Assembly: GCF_008831285.2 (NCBI RefSeq)
Contig: NW_022204507.1
Location: forward strand, 4,980,174-5,044,173
Length of the DNA stretch: 64,000 nucleotides
Direction of reading: 5' to 3'
Source of the DNA: Nymphaea colorata
Lineage: Eukaryota; Streptophyta; Magnoliopsida; Nymphaeales; Nymphaeaceae
Shown in pieces: positions 1 through 11,959 of this stretch. The notes beneath the pieces are model-generated. The model was not told the origin of the DNA, ran no database searches, and saw nothing but the letters and a program-made list of their open reading frames with translations. A program made the translations under genes and the position numbers. Each line of letters starts with the position of its first letter. Positions within the stretch are counted from its first letter, which is position 1.

Positions 1-28
1 TTCAGGGGATACGTTTTTGCATCCCAAT

Positions 29-345
29 TTATCTCATTATTTTATAATCATTCCTCCCGTTATTGATTGACAAAATGTGAGAAGGCACGTGTACAAAGTA
101 AGCAATAAGTAAACAAAGACAAAATAACGTAATCACATAACGAAAGGAATGGTTATGAAATAATGAGATAATAATGGATCTACCAAGAAGGACAGGAATG
201 GTAACTAAAGAAAGAGATAACAACACTTCTACGGGAGATACGTATAACTAAACGGCGTGAGATAAGGTTCGTTATTGATCGTTGAACTTTGTGATGAGAT
301 AATGTTGAATGTTATTTGATGGAAGGTATTTATGCGTGAACAAAT
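29..345. repeat. AT-rich repeat with the word TTATCTCAT / ATGAGATAA
   Basis: This stretch repeats the word TTATCTCAT or its complement (near 29, 160, 206, 260 and 293). The same word is dense at 8815-10400, 11320-11480 and 19960-21080. It is probably a decayed end of the same repeat family. No credible coding sequence is present, and the short minus-strand reading frame here is made of low-complexity hydrophobic codons. Confidence 0.35.
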
Positions 346-489
346 AATTTGTGAGACAATGTTAAAACGTTATTTGATCAATCTACTTTATGCAGTGCAA
401 ATGGCATGGTGTATGAAATGTCTACATCATCAAATGACAGCAACCAAAAGATTGGGTCCCTTTGCAAGCAAATAAAGTATACCAAAGAA

Positions 490-1640
490 CGTATTCCTGC
501 TGTAGGAATGGAGTTTGAGATGGATGATCTCGAAGAACATAGTCATGATGTAGGATTGGAGTTTCCTGCTATATGAATGAAGTCTGAAATGGAAGATCCT
601 GAAGGATGTTTCCTACTTGGAAATAGAGTTTGAGACGGTGGATGCAACATATAGCTTCTACAATCATTATGCTTTTCGCCATGGATTTAATGTATGGAAG
701 GGTAGGATAAAGAGAAACACACATGTCGTAGTTGTGAAATGGTCATATGTATGTTTGAAAGATTGATGGAAGAGATCAGCTTCATATGCAACTAAGCACA
801 GGATCGATGCAAGGCCTAGTTGAGGTGGGAAGGCATCCACATAAAAAATATTGTATTCGCGTAGTGACGATTGAACACAAGCATCCATTGGCACATTCTC
901 ACACGAGCTGCATGTTAAGTTGCATCACAAATTGACATCATCAAATGCTGGAGTAACTGAGTTGGCTGATCGTGCAGTTATACCACGAAGGAAAGCATAT
1001 GACCTATTTGTTAAAGTAGAAAGCGGTCATGATAATGTTCCATTCGCTTGCAAGGATCATACAAACCACTTAAGGAGAAAGAAGATAGAATCGATGAAAG
1101 GAGGAAAAATTATGGCATTAGTTGAATCTATTCATGAAAAATTAAGCAAAGATACAAGTTTCTACAACACCATTCAGATGGGGATGGTTATGCTACAAAT
1201 CTCCTCTAGGCATATTCGAGAGTCTTGGTTAGATTATAGATGCTTCAGTGATGTGCTTAGTTTTGACACAACCGTGAAGGTCAATACTCATGTGTGGCCC
1301 TTTGCTTAGTTTGTAGGGTTGAACCATCACTCAAAAAGTTGCATTTTTGGTACAGCATCCTACTTTCATCAGACTACTGAGGCATTTGAGTGGTTGTTCA
1401 AGGTACTCACCGAAGCCATGAATGGGAAGCACCCCAAAGTTGTATTGATGAATGGTGACAGTGCATTGGCAGTTGTAGTCTCCCACGTATGGCTAAAGGC
1501 ACATCATCATTTGTGTTTATGGCATATATTCCAAAATGCAGTGAATAACATATGGCATGTAATGAATCAGAAGATTGGTTGTAAGGAGAGTTTTGCTATG
1601 TGCATCTTGCTTTGCATGCTGCCATTTATTCTATAGCTCA
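490..1640 (+). pseudogene. FAR1/FHY3-related MULE transposase pseudogene
   Basis: This is a decayed member of the FAR1/FHY3 family, Mutator-derived transposases some of which were domesticated as light-signalling transcription factors. The N-terminal FAR1 DNA-binding region is readable at 638-745 (YNHYAFRHGFNVWKGRIKR). A frame change follows, then the segment before the transposase at 960-1130. The MULE transposase core runs 1200-1560: FDTTVKVNTHVWPFA, a TAG stop at 1307, then FVGLNHHSKS directly in frame, MNGDSALAVVV, and HLCLWHIFQNA. The FDTT aspartate and the second acidic residue (MNGD, normally TDQD) are present. At least three in-frame stops and two frame changes are visible, so it is not functional. 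The family usually continues into a SWIM zinc finger; here the homology ends near 1640, where an opposite-strand PMD fragment begins. Confidence 0.85.
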
Positions 1641-2170
1641 AACAATTGATGACATCAACTTTCCTACAAAGGCCACAACTTTCTTAAACTCCAAATCTGT
1701 CAACCATAAAAAGTCATTGCTCTTCCCTATCAAGCTGTACCTGAACATCCCAAGCCTAGGTTTTTCACGTGTTCTAAAATGCAACAGCCTAACAACATCT
1801 TCTAGGGTGGTCATCTCAAATCCATCAAACACAAATGCACTTGTCTGAGAATCCCACTTCTGTGCCATGGTGTACAAAGGCCCCCATGGAGTTCCATTGC
1901 GCCATAGAACAAGACTTGCATTCTCGCCAATCTCTGCTTTTGAGAGTCTGACTGAACTTCATTTCAATCAATGACTGAATGCCATTGGCAATGCCTGCAT
2001 TTGTGCAATAGAAATACCAGTGTCAAAGATATTATCTAGTACCAAAACTTTAATTACAAATACTTGAATAAACAACATACATTACCTACATTGACATCAC
2101 ACAATTGCCTCCTTTTCTTCCCAACTATCTTCGCCACCTCTAAATTTGAATCAGGCTTCCTCCTTGCTTA
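1638..2170 (-). pseudogene. Plant mobile domain (PMD) gene fragment, copy 1
   Basis: Read on the minus strand, 1877-1638 gives TSAFVFDGFEMTTLEDVVRL followed by FRYSLIGKSNDF and LEFKKVVAFVGK. This is the start of a plant mobile domain (aminotransferase-like PMD), a domain found in plant transposons and in the MAIN/MAIL proteins. Homology to the second copy (11960-12490, plus strand) extends upstream to about 2170 and includes the probable short intron and the start of the next exon (phrase TTTGACACTGGTATTTC). The homology is lost below 1638, where the FAR1 pseudogene abuts. Stops and frame breaks upstream of 1877 mark it as a relic. The identification rests on motif memory; the match between the two copies is directly visible. 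Confidence 0.7.
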
Positions 2171-2259
2171 GAAACTCTAATTTTTAGTGCAGGCACAATA
2201 TGCACATCTAACACTAATCCCTCTAGTTCGTCAAGCACTGGTTGTAGCCTACCGAATCT

Positions 2260-3440
2260 TCTGCATCAAGTACCCAGACACTTGAGTCATCGCAGACATG
2301 GTGCAGACCTCTACCTGCACCCCTCGGCTAAGTGCGTCCGCAATTTGATTAGCTTTACCAGACCTATGCACTATATCCATGTCAAACCTCAGACACGGTG
2401 CAGGCCTCTAACTGCACCCCTCGGCTTAGTGCATCGGCAATCTGATTAGCTTTACCAGACCTATGCACTATGTCAAACTCTGGTAGAAAATCTTCCCAAC
2501 ATGCTTGTTTGGCATTCAGCCGTTCTGTGACAAAAAGTTGCTATTCGCCACATTGATGGTCATTACTTTGAAATGCTGCCCAACAGATAATGTCTCCAAA
2601 GCCTTAGACAATGAACTACTGCGGTCATTTTCTTTTTATAGGACGTGTATCATCGTTTTATGTATCACAACTTCTGACTTTCATACCGGATGTCCATCTT
2701 GCTTCAAGACATTGCCCAATGCTTGGTTGGAAGCATTAGTCTCCACCTCAATTGGCAAAGTGTAATCAGGCAGGTGCAAAACCGGCGCACTGCTCAATTT
2801 CGCCTTGAGCAGTCGAAAGGCATCAACACATTCTGATGACGAATCCCACGTCCGATTCTTCTTCAACAAGTCCATCAAGGGTACCACGACTCTTGAGTAT
2901 CCCTCAATGAAGTAGCGATAATAGTTAGCCAGGCCCAAGAAAGACCAAAGTGCTGGCACATTTGTAGGGGCTGGCTAGTCAAGGATAGCCTGAAATTTTT
3001 GGGAATCCATCTCTACCTTTCCATGGCTGACAAAGTCGCCTAAGAAAGGACCCATGGCTGAGCGAATATGCACTTCTTTGGCTTCAAATACAACTTATTT
3101 TCTCGCAACTTAGAGAACACCAACTCTAAGTGTTTGACATGGGACTCTATGAATAGACTATAAATCAAAATGTCATCCAAATACATCACCACAAAATCAT
3201 CGATGTAAAGGCGAAACACATTATTCATTAAATTATAAAATGTAGTCGGTGCATTACAAAGCCCAAAACATTATAAGTTACTTTAACAAACCATAGCGAG
3301 TAATACATGCCTTTTTCGGCACATCCCCTTTAGCAATCCTCACTTGATAATTCCCAGACCGTAGATTTAACTTAGTGAAGATCTGGCCAGTACCTGGCTG
3401 ATCAAACAAGTCTTCCACTCGAGGAACAAGTTACTTGTCC
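2260..3440 (-). mobile_element. Ty3/gypsy retrotransposon fragment (RT and RNase H)
   Basis: On the minus strand, from high to low coordinate: the RT palm start near 3400-3290 (IFTKLNLRSGNYQVRIAKGD), the RT catalytic box at about 3200-3160 (VMYLDDILIYS), the RT thumb at 2955-2900 (FLGLANYYRYFI), the start of RNase H at 2800-2690 (ALGNVLKQDG), and the RNase H tail near 2400 and 2300 (DIVHRSGKANQIADALS). The order is right for a gypsy polyprotein. Frame changes occur between 3228 and 3290, between 3040 and 2959, and below 2680, with stops, so it is dead. The integrase expected at lower coordinates is absent, and protease at higher coordinates is not recognisable. Confidence 0.85.
2293..2478. 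repeat. Tandem duplication of ~100 bp inside the gypsy RNase H tail
   Basis: The segment starting near 2297 (CAGACATGGTGCAGACCTC) is repeated near 2392 (CAGACACGGTGCAGGCCTC). Each copy ends in the same phrase, GCTTTACCAGACCTATGCAC. The two copies differ at only a few bases, so the duplication is younger than the decay of the rest of the element. It duplicates the codons for the KANQIADALS motif. Confidence 0.8.
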
Positions 3441-3850
3441 AGGAACCACTCCCCCACACCGGCCCGTGATTGGCCACGAGCATTGCTGCCCGTAGACTAC
3501 ATGGTCATGAGGCTATTATCTGACATCTGTTCCCACAGCCTGCAACTGCTCGGCATGGCTGGCACTACTGCTTGACTGCCACCTAACCAAATCCGTTCCC
3601 TCCAAGGCACCACATTCAAATTCATGCCATCTGATGCTACCAATTGTCCTAACCTTCCCTTTCGCAGTGTCCACAAGTTAAAGGGCCAGTGTCCTCCAAC
3701 CGACAGTGTTCCCTATATAGGCGTTGTGGGTGATCGCTCATCATGTAAGGGAAAAACAACAAAAACCAATGGACTATCATAAATTTCAGACTAGTTATTG
3801 CCGAGCTATGGCCTCTGGTTGTTGCTATTGCTTCCTTGAGACTATGTAGG
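3441..3850. other. Unassigned segment next to gypsy fragment
   Basis: Moderately GC-rich sequence that could be older gypsy polyprotein (gag-protease side) on the minus strand. No motif is clear enough to call, and every minus-strand frame carries stops. Confidence 0.25.
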
Positions 3851-4215
3851 TGCCGTCCATGGCCTCGCCATGCCAGGCCATCCTTGTCTAGGTCAGGCCA
3901 TCCCATCCTTGGCTAGGGGCCAGGGCAGGGTCTTAAAGATATCCAGTACCCTGTTTGACTCATTCCAATAACTTATTTTTTAATATTATTTATTCAATTA
4001 TAGATATCATTACATATTTTGTTATGTTTAATTATATTCATATATTAAACTATATTAAAAAATTATTTTTTCATTCTAATCGAGTCAGGATGGGTTTCTG
4101 GCCTGAGTTTCAGGCAATCGGGTCAAGCCAAGGCTGCAGTCAAGGGTTGTGGTCTAACTCGATCCCAACTTCTTGTCAGGCAGGGCCTGGCCTGACCAAA
4201 TCCCAGCCTTACCTA
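3850..4215. mobile_element. Candidate hAT-like MITE
   Basis: GC-rich blocks with the words CAGGCC, GGTCAGGCCA and CCAGGGCAGGG at 3870-3940 are mirrored by GGCAGGGCCTGGCCTGACC at 4180-4200. A very AT-rich centre (3960-4080) lies between them. A short element with GC-rich inverted ends and an AT-rich core is typical of non-autonomous hAT elements. The ends are imperfect and no target duplication is certain. Confidence 0.3.
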
Positions 4216-7200
4216 CAGACGAGAATATTAAAAAATAATGGCGAGCATATGGTGGTCGCTTTTGACCTGCCATAGCGGCTTGGGTGTGTCTATCTCCATT
4301 TTACTTACTGAGAGACCACAATAGATTAGGCCTCAGGGACAAATTAGAGTGGATGCAACGATAGGTTGGGCTGGGGCTGGTATTGGGAACCCAATTGAAC
4401 TTAAAGCTTTGTCATATTCATACGCCTTGGCGATTGGCACTTATCTTTTACTTTAAAAAATGCAAATTCATGATAATTTTGTTTTCATGTTTCTAAGTGC
4501 AGTTTGAAATATGATACTCCATACACAGGGTATAGAGTTCGGTTCAAATGAGATGTTGCAAGGTTAAAATGAGCAGGTATATGCCGAACATAATGTTCAC
4601 TGGAGAGCCGATTTGAAGCTGGCATAGCCCAGCCTGCAAATAATGGCCCGGGCAGACTTCAGTCGGTGTGCCAACAGTTGCACGCCTTCGCATGATCTCA
4701 CCCCCATTTAGAAGTGAGAATTGCTTTGCAGAGAATGACAGGTTTTGTGTGTTGTGCCCGCTTAGTTGCTTAGATTGACTACCACTCCTTTGAATTCAGA
4801 CTTTTCTCCCCCTTGTTCTTGGGTACCAAGACAAAAGGTCTCTCAATTAACACTTGCATTGTTTTCAAAGGGGCATCCTCAAAGTTGCATGTGTCTACTT
4901 CACATAATAATTTGCGAACACCCCCATAGGTTAAACGTGCCAAGGTTATTTCTGAACAAAATTTCTCCAAGGTCAAAAAAATTATGGAAGGTTTAGATCA
5001 CTTCTGGGCAAATAATAAATCTCCGCTCAACATTTACAAATTGACAAACATGTACTCAACTTTTGAGACAAATTCCCAGGGAGTGACTTCTGCATAAAAA
5101 ACATTAAAGTTGATCGAACATTCACCTTTTTAATCTAAACAATATATTTTTTCCCTCTTCTTTTGGAAATAATTTTGAATAATGAGTACTTTTATAAATT
5201 ATTCAAATTGCTTTATTGATTTTTCCTCCTGAGACAGCTCTTTATGAATTTCTTTCAGAAGTCTGTGCCTACTACTTCTTGAACCTTAAAAGTTGAGCGG
5301 TTATTTTTAATTTAGCAAAAAGTTTAATGGCTTTTAGTAATTTCTTATGTACGGAACATAGGGGAGTACTGTGATAGGTTGGTTTGGCAGTTATATACCA
5401 GCCCAACAATTTTTCTTTATTTTCATATTGGCCCATTCAACTATTTGTTTATTTGTATATATATTCGTAACTCTTAAGGAAAGAGAATTTTTGAAAAACT
5501 GGCCATTAGCCAAAATTTAACAGGTCCAGCGAGTATTTGATTACTTGGTCAGACCCTGCACTTGTATGCCAGTGGCTGAATTCCTTTTGTACCGGGTAGT
5601 AAGTAAACCATCCACTGTCTAAAACCGATGGCTAATACGTATGACAAAGAACAGTTGAAGCCCTAGGTTTTGATCGGCAACGCCTGACCTGGTCCGCAAA
5701 CCATTAAGTTTATAAATATATAAATTAAAAAGTGTCAACAGCAAAACCAGTGGAACTTTTACTCTCAATATATGATTTCCTAGTCATTGACCTGCTGGAA
5801 GCAAGTCATAATGTGTAGTGGATCTACCCCACAAAAAATGTATACAATGACCCAGCGTCTTTGGCTTTTGTTCAGTCATACTGCTCACTAGCCAAAGCCC
5901 TCCTCACTAAAATCTGTTTTGAAAAATACCTGTGCTCCATGCCCTTTAACTTTTCTGCAAAAATAAGACAACCAATTACGGTATGCAAAAATCAAATTTC
6001 AAACAGTCAATGTTGCAATGTATCTCAAAGCTGAATCCCTTATTATTCAAGGTTCAAGAGTTAAATGCTATCACACTTAATTAGTCTTAAACTCTAATTG
6101 ACTACTTCCATCCCTTATTTCCTGAGTTAAAATTGGAGGTGACTGCCGCAATAGTGGTGAGAGCATTGAGTTCATTTTCTTTGCATTTTTACATTTTCAT
6201 ATCCATCACCACCTTCATTGACAACAATATTGGCTTGTGAATGTTTTCAACCCCCATTTCTGTTTCCCTTGAGAAACATTTAGATAAAAAGGTAAAAAAT
6301 GTCAGGAACAAATAAACATTATATATAATAGTCACTATATCAAAACATTGTACATGTGTGTCTGTGGTAGATATGAGACCATTAGGGCAAGGAATAAATA
6401 CCAGACCTTTTAAATTTGCGTTAAAATGTGTTATAAATAAAATGTTATTGTAATGTATTCATAAACATTAGTTTATTATAAATCATGCTTTACCGCAAGT
6501 CATTTTGTAAGAAATATATATATATTTTTTCTTCTATTAAAGTTTTGATATTTTAACAGCTGTTTGTTTTTTATTAACATTATCTAAGTAAAAAATTTAC
6601 TAATTTAATGTATGTTTCTCACCAAGTCACCCTTTACTGCCAAATAATATGTTGATAATTAATTTTAATGGGTCTGGTTTTCATTTCTTATCTAAGTAGT
6701 CTGGTTGTTGCCAACTTTATATATATAGACTACACACACACCCCTTGTACCGATGCTGGCAGCTCTAGTTCCTCGATGCTGTAGGCCAGTGTCTGTGAGT
6801 CAATCACCGTCTATATTAGTTAAACAGAACCCCAGCTCAGGGCAGAAGCTAGATAATGTCAACAAAGGGTTTTTAGTTATATAATTTTAGAAGGGACACT
6901 TGTATGTAAGTTCAAAAAACATCCATGAAATTTGAATATAAAAATAACCATTTTTTTAGGGCATGTGTGGGCAATTCCCCACACTATGCCCACACCTCCC
7001 TCCGCCCCAGCCCCAGCAATATTGCAGGGTCTTCTCCTTCTTCCCTGCATGCCTCTCTCTTTTTTTCTTAGTTAATGCACTACTTGAATGCTGCTGCAAC
7101 GCATGATGCTGAATTCTTCCTTTCTCTTCTTCGTAGGCATGATGCAAAAATGCAATCCAGTTTCTCTGATAATGATTGAAGATAGAGAACGGAGCACAGC

Positions 7201-7260
7201 CCTTAACGAATGCAATCATCCTCCAGCTCAAGGCTGACCGTGCCTGATGAGTTGATACGT
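4216..7260. other. Unassigned AT-rich intergenic DNA
   Basis: No convincing gene, domain or structured repeat was recognised. Short frames at 4766-4996 and 6956-7231 lack any motif and overlap on both strands. The sequence alternates between AT-rich runs and short moderately GC-rich patches (4600-4700, 6960-7020) that could be eroded transposon pieces. Confidence 0.3.
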
Positions 7261-7440
7261 CGCGTTGTTATCGAACTACTGTTCCAAAGGTGTCCAAGCA
7301 ATGAGGCTTAATATAAGCGACCCGATATAGGGGAAAGGTGATCAATTCTCTTTGCTCCACAAAAATTACCTTGATTTTTTTTCTCACTTCTGTGGGAGGT
7401 GTTTTCAAACTTTGCATCAAGTAGTGTGTTGTAAGAGGTC

Positions 7441-7551
<111 letters not shown>

Positions 7552-7559
7552 AAGTTGAC

Positions 7560-7719
7560 ATCCTCCAGCCATCTTGAGCTCTATCTAATAACAGCCACTT
7601 GATGCATTGCATCAGGTGTTGGTGTTATTAAACACACAGCCCCATGCAATGCACATTGGCTGTGAGAAGCAAAAAGCTTTGACCATTCAAACATGGATGA
7701 AAAAATCCACAAATCATAT

Positions 7720-7751
<32 letters not shown>

Positions 7752-8800
7752 CGAAACTTATTTGAGTTTTAAAACATAAAATCCAAATCCTATTTTGAAT
7801 CCTAAGGCAAATTTGGTAAAGGTTGGGCTCATCTCCCATGCGTGCGAGAGACAGAGATAGATCTAAGCAATAAAAGTCAGGAGGGTAAAAAAGATAAGTA
7901 AGGAGAACACATGAAGGAGGAGGGGTGTGGCAAACTATCAACCAACGTTGCGTATGATAAATTGGATGTTAAATCATAAAACGTTTGCATTCATGCTCAT
8001 ATCTGATAGCTGTAAAATGCCTTGAATTTATGACAAAACGAATGAAAATTTTTAAAGACTTAAAATAGAAATATTTTGGCAAAGTGCACTTTTTTTAATA
8101 AAAAAAATCAGTGGCATTATTAGCATTTTTATCCTAAGATTACATTTTTTAAATTAATAAATGAAAAAACAACAGCAATTTCGAAATTATACATTTAAGC
8201 CAAAAATTTATATTTTATCTTATATATGGTTTAATATTTACAAGTAATCAGCAATATGCTCGACTTTCTTATGTAGATTTGTATGTAATTCTTTTCTAAA
8301 TAAAAATAATTTACTGATTCTTTTTTATTAATGTTGTCACGGACTTTGTCTAAACGAAATTTTAGAAGACCATGAAAAAGATTGTTCAAGCACTACTTTG
8401 ATTTTCCTTTCAATTGCGTCTATGTAAAAGTTAGTGGTAGTTCTTAAAGTTTTAATTTCGAATTAAGTTAGATATGTTTAAACTTTCTATTTACTTAACA
8501 TGGACTTTTTAATTGCAAAAAATCAACCAATGAGTCACTAGAAAATTTTTTCCTTTACCATATGGCGGTATGATTGACATGTTTCACTAAATTTGGAAGA
8601 AAAAAAATCCTGTAAATATTGAAAATTGATTTCTACGTAGAATCAATCTATTAAAATGTACGGGCATAGTTTGGGTCCACATGTTTTAACCTTAAAGTAG
8701 AAAATATTATTTAATAAATGGCTCTTGGGAGTCGGGTTAATCAATTGGAGCATGATTCAAGCTTCACATTACTCAAGCTGCCTGATCATGTATGTACTAG
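7560..8800. other. Unassigned AT-rich DNA
   Basis: Apart from the compound microsatellite at 7721-7752, this stretch is AT-rich (homopolymer A and T runs near 8090-8110 and 8590) with no recognisable coding or repeat structure. Confidence 0.3.
7721..7752. repeat. Compound (TA)n(CA)n microsatellite
   Basis: A TATATATA run passes directly into CACACACA, a common compound dinucleotide microsatellite. Confidence 0.95.
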
Positions 8801-8814
8801 CAATGGGTGAGTTT

Positions 8815-10400
8815 GTATGTCATCCGTTTACGAGATAACAAAGATTTATGAGATAATGGACAGACAAATATAAGAGATAACACTTAAATATAAGTATGAG
8901 ATATTGTTTATGACATAACAAAAAGATTTATGAGATAATGAGATAACAGACAAATATATGAGATAACGCTAAAAATAGGTATGAAATAATGTTTATGAAT
9001 ACGGGATAATGAAATATTTATAAAATAATGAGATGATGAACGGATGCATGAGATCTAATGAACCGAATTTCCAAACTAACCAGTTTTTGGTTCTCGAATA
9101 CCCAATTGACCAATTAATTCGCTATAACGCACTCGATTTTTCTTTGATAAATAAACCAGCAGTTGTTGGCGTTTCCCACAATTTTCTGCAGACCCCTCTG
9201 AGATAAATAGTCTCTTCTGTGCAGTTCCAAATGTGATAATGCTAATATAAGTATGATATATTGTTTATGAGATAATAAAATATTTATGAGATAATGAGAT
9301 AACACTCAACATTTATTGCTTAAAGGAGTATTTTGGTTATAGCTATATGCATATATAGGTTGACAAATTTTACCTTTATCAAATCTCCAAATGTTTTTTT
9401 TTTGTATTTTTCTTTTTCTTTTCCTTGCAAAAAGTCATTTTTTTTATTAATCATGGGCTTTTTTTGTCATTATTAGAATGACACATGAAATTTCATACAC
9501 AAGAATGACATGTATAATCTGACAACAAGTGAAATTTTATATAGGTAGCTTGTGCATTAAGGAGGCTGAAGAAACTTCCACGATGGTGCAGTGGTTTGAG
9601 CATTTACGTACCTTTAAAGGTAACACAGAGCAAGCAAGGTTGCTGGATGAGACAAACCTAAATTCTCCTTAGAAGGTTGAACTGTGATATCATTATAAAG
9701 AACTTTTAAAATGAAGATTGTCTGTTTTAGAACTTTTTCATTGGTTTTTTATCCTGATAGAAAAGGTTTCCTTTAAAACAAGCCAATAGTGGCCTGGTTA
9801 TCAAAGTAATTAAAAAGGTGATGGGGGCAGTCCATCTTCACTGAAAGTTAGTTATATACGTTCTCTGTGTATAAAATTTTATGCACCATTTTAATAATTA
9901 TATAAAAATGGTCATGATTAATAAAAAAGAAATTTTTATATGCACAAAAAAGGAAACAATAATAACAAGATTTGGAGATTCAATAAAACATAAAATTTGT
10001 GAGTTTGTATATGCATATCATCAGGTCCAATATACCATGTTAAGCAGTTAAAAGATGTTTTAATTTTTTTGTCCCACTCATAGTTTTATCTCACTATCTC
10101 ATAAATATTTTATTATCTCATAAACAATATCTCATACTTATATTTAGTGTTATCTCATACATCCATCAATTATCTTATTATTTCATAATGTTTTATTATT
10201 TCATAAACAGTATCACATATTTATGTTTAATGTTATCTCATGTATCTGTCTGTTATCTCATAAATCTTTGTTATTTCATAAAAATTATCTTATACTTGTG
10301 TTTTAGCACTATCTAATACATCCATCCGTATGTTATCTCATTATCTCGAAGATCTTTTGTTATCTTATAAGCATTATCTCATATTTATTTGTTATTTCAT
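8815..10400. mobile_element. DNA element with long inverted ends built of ATGAGATAA repeats
   Basis: The left arm (about 8815-9500) and right arm (about 9890-10400) are inverted copies. The outer part of each arm repeats a unit containing ATGAGATAA, TATAAGTATGAGATATTG and TTTATGAGATAAT, seen near 8880, 9240 and, inverted, 10090-10150. The inner part is also mirrored: TCAAATCTCCAAATG near 9380 pairs with ATTTGGAGATTCAAT near 9970, and ATTAATCATG near 9445 pairs with CATGATTAAT near 9914. The short centre (9560-9850) has no transposase motif. Long, repeat-rich inverted ends without coding fit a non-autonomous MULE or foldback-like element. Exact termini and target duplication could not be fixed. 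Confidence 0.6.
9583..9700 (+). repeat. Candidate tRNA-derived SINE head
   Basis: The segment around 9594 reads TGGTGCAGTGGTTTGAGC. It fits the pol III A-box consensus TRGYNNARNGG exactly and resembles the start of many plant tRNA-derived SINEs. About 45 bases downstream, GGTTGCTGGATGAGAC is a weak B-box candidate. No tRNA cloverleaf can be drawn, so it is not a tRNA gene. It sits in the centre of the inverted-end element. Confidence 0.3.
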
Positions 10401-11089
10401 ACTTATTTGTTGTTTCACGCACATACATATGCATTGTTTGGACATGAAACTAAATTGCATACTGGTAGTAGGATCTTCATCCCGTAAGCTCATTACATAC
10501 ACTGGGACGGCATAGAAACTTGCTCTCCATCTTCACACCATAGCTTCGTGCGTTAATATTTTGGTTTACCATGCTGGTTTTTTTTTTCATGCAACCAGCT
10601 TCGGTTTCCAACCATATTTTAGAGTGCTATTGGGCCACGGATAAAAGAGCAAATCATTTTTCCATGGATACAGCGAGCTGGAGTTACCAGTCTGGTGGCA
10701 AGTCCTTCAGCGATGGAGTGGCTGCTCCTCTTCATTGTGCACGTCCTGTTGAGACTTTGTTGTCACAGCTTTAGTGACAGAATCGACTTTTGAGAGGTTG
10801 GGAGGCTCTCGCCATATTCAAACCATCATTGATAATAATTGAAAATATTGGTCATCCAACTGCCTTGGGAGGAAATGATGTCCTTGATGTGCAGGTGGCG
10901 AAGCACAACATACTCATACTGGCCTCAGCGGTAATGGACCGACAAGCCTCGCTCACCACCCACTTGATCAAGACGGTGGGACATCCAACCCTGGTGCTTC
11001 CAGCAGCCACAACAGGAACATGAACACTAATGGTAGTGAACAGCCCCAGTGGGCCCTGTAGCAAAAGCAAGGTCTTCATTTCTGAAGCT
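10401..11089. other. Unassigned segment, slightly higher GC
   Basis: Two adjacent plus-strand frames of 60-80 codons occur at 10571-10774 and 10790-11023. Their translations show no domain, and an overlapping frame on the other strand is equally long. This may be the eroded centre of a larger transposon flanked by the inverted copies at 9890-10400 and 11090-11520. Confidence 0.25.
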
Positions 11090-11520
11090 AGTTATATGTA
11101 AACCGTGCCCGTGTATGTAATTTTGTTTACCAGTTTAAGTATGGCAAAAATGCCAATGATTAACACAAAAAGAGCTTTTGCAAGTATTAAAATGGAAACA
11201 ACGAAAAGAAGATTCAATAAAGGTAATATTTGTCAGTTTGTATATGCATGTCGTTATGACCAATATACACCTTTCAGCCACTAAAAAACATGTTCATTTT
11301 TTTGTTCCTCTCATGGCATTATCTCACAATATACGACATCAAGCAGTAAACAACAGTTCTGATTTTGTTCTTCCTATAACATTATCTTATTATCTCATAA
11401 TATACCCCTTTAAGAAGTAAGAAAGAGCTTTTGTTTTGGGTCCCTCTTATATCATTATCTCATGAAAATTTTATTATCTCGTAAAAATTATACCACAAAA
11501 AATTTAGTAGCTCAATAACA
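11090..11520. repeat. Third partial copy of the ATGAGATAA-element arm
   Basis: This segment runs parallel to the right arm at 9850-10150 in the same orientation. AGTTATATGTAAACCG corresponds to AGTTATATACGTTCTC, GATTCAATAAAGGTAATATT to GATTCAATAAAACATAAAAT, and GTTTGTATATGCATGTC to GTTTGTATATGCATATC. It then enters TTATCTCA words (11320-11480). It shows that the family is repeated locally. Confidence 0.6.
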
Positions 11521-11959
11521 ACTTGTCTCAAACATTAACTAGGAACCCTATTTGATGTCAAGGTCGGTTGAAGGTGAATCGGTTGGTGCACTCAATAGAC
11601 ACTAATGCCTCACATTTAACTGCAAGAATGATCATGTAGACCATACGTAAAGATGTTGCTCTTCAAAATTACCCTTTGTTGCATCAAAATGGCTTTTTCG
11701 AAAAGATTGTGCCCAAGGTGGACTGTGGTAATGATGTGAAATGGCCCTACATGAAAAAGTTAAAGGAAGTTTATTGGTCGAGGCTTTTCCATAATGCTTC
11801 AAGCATTTGCAGCAGAAGGAGCCTGAGCAGGAGGAGGTGGAGGTGGCAAAACGATTGGACAGGCCGCCAAGACAAAGAAAGGAGGGGAGATTGGATTTCA
11901 GTGGAAGAAGGTGGCGAGGGACAGACTCCCGGAGGTGGAGAATGCATGGGTAGAGTGAG

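Noticed and set aside
9594-9670. tRNA gene
   Set aside because: Only the A-box fits; no cloverleaf or acceptor stem can be drawn.
10571-11023. Two neighbouring plus-strand frames as a small gene
   Set aside because: There is no recognisable domain, no conserved copy in the window, and an antisense frame of similar length.
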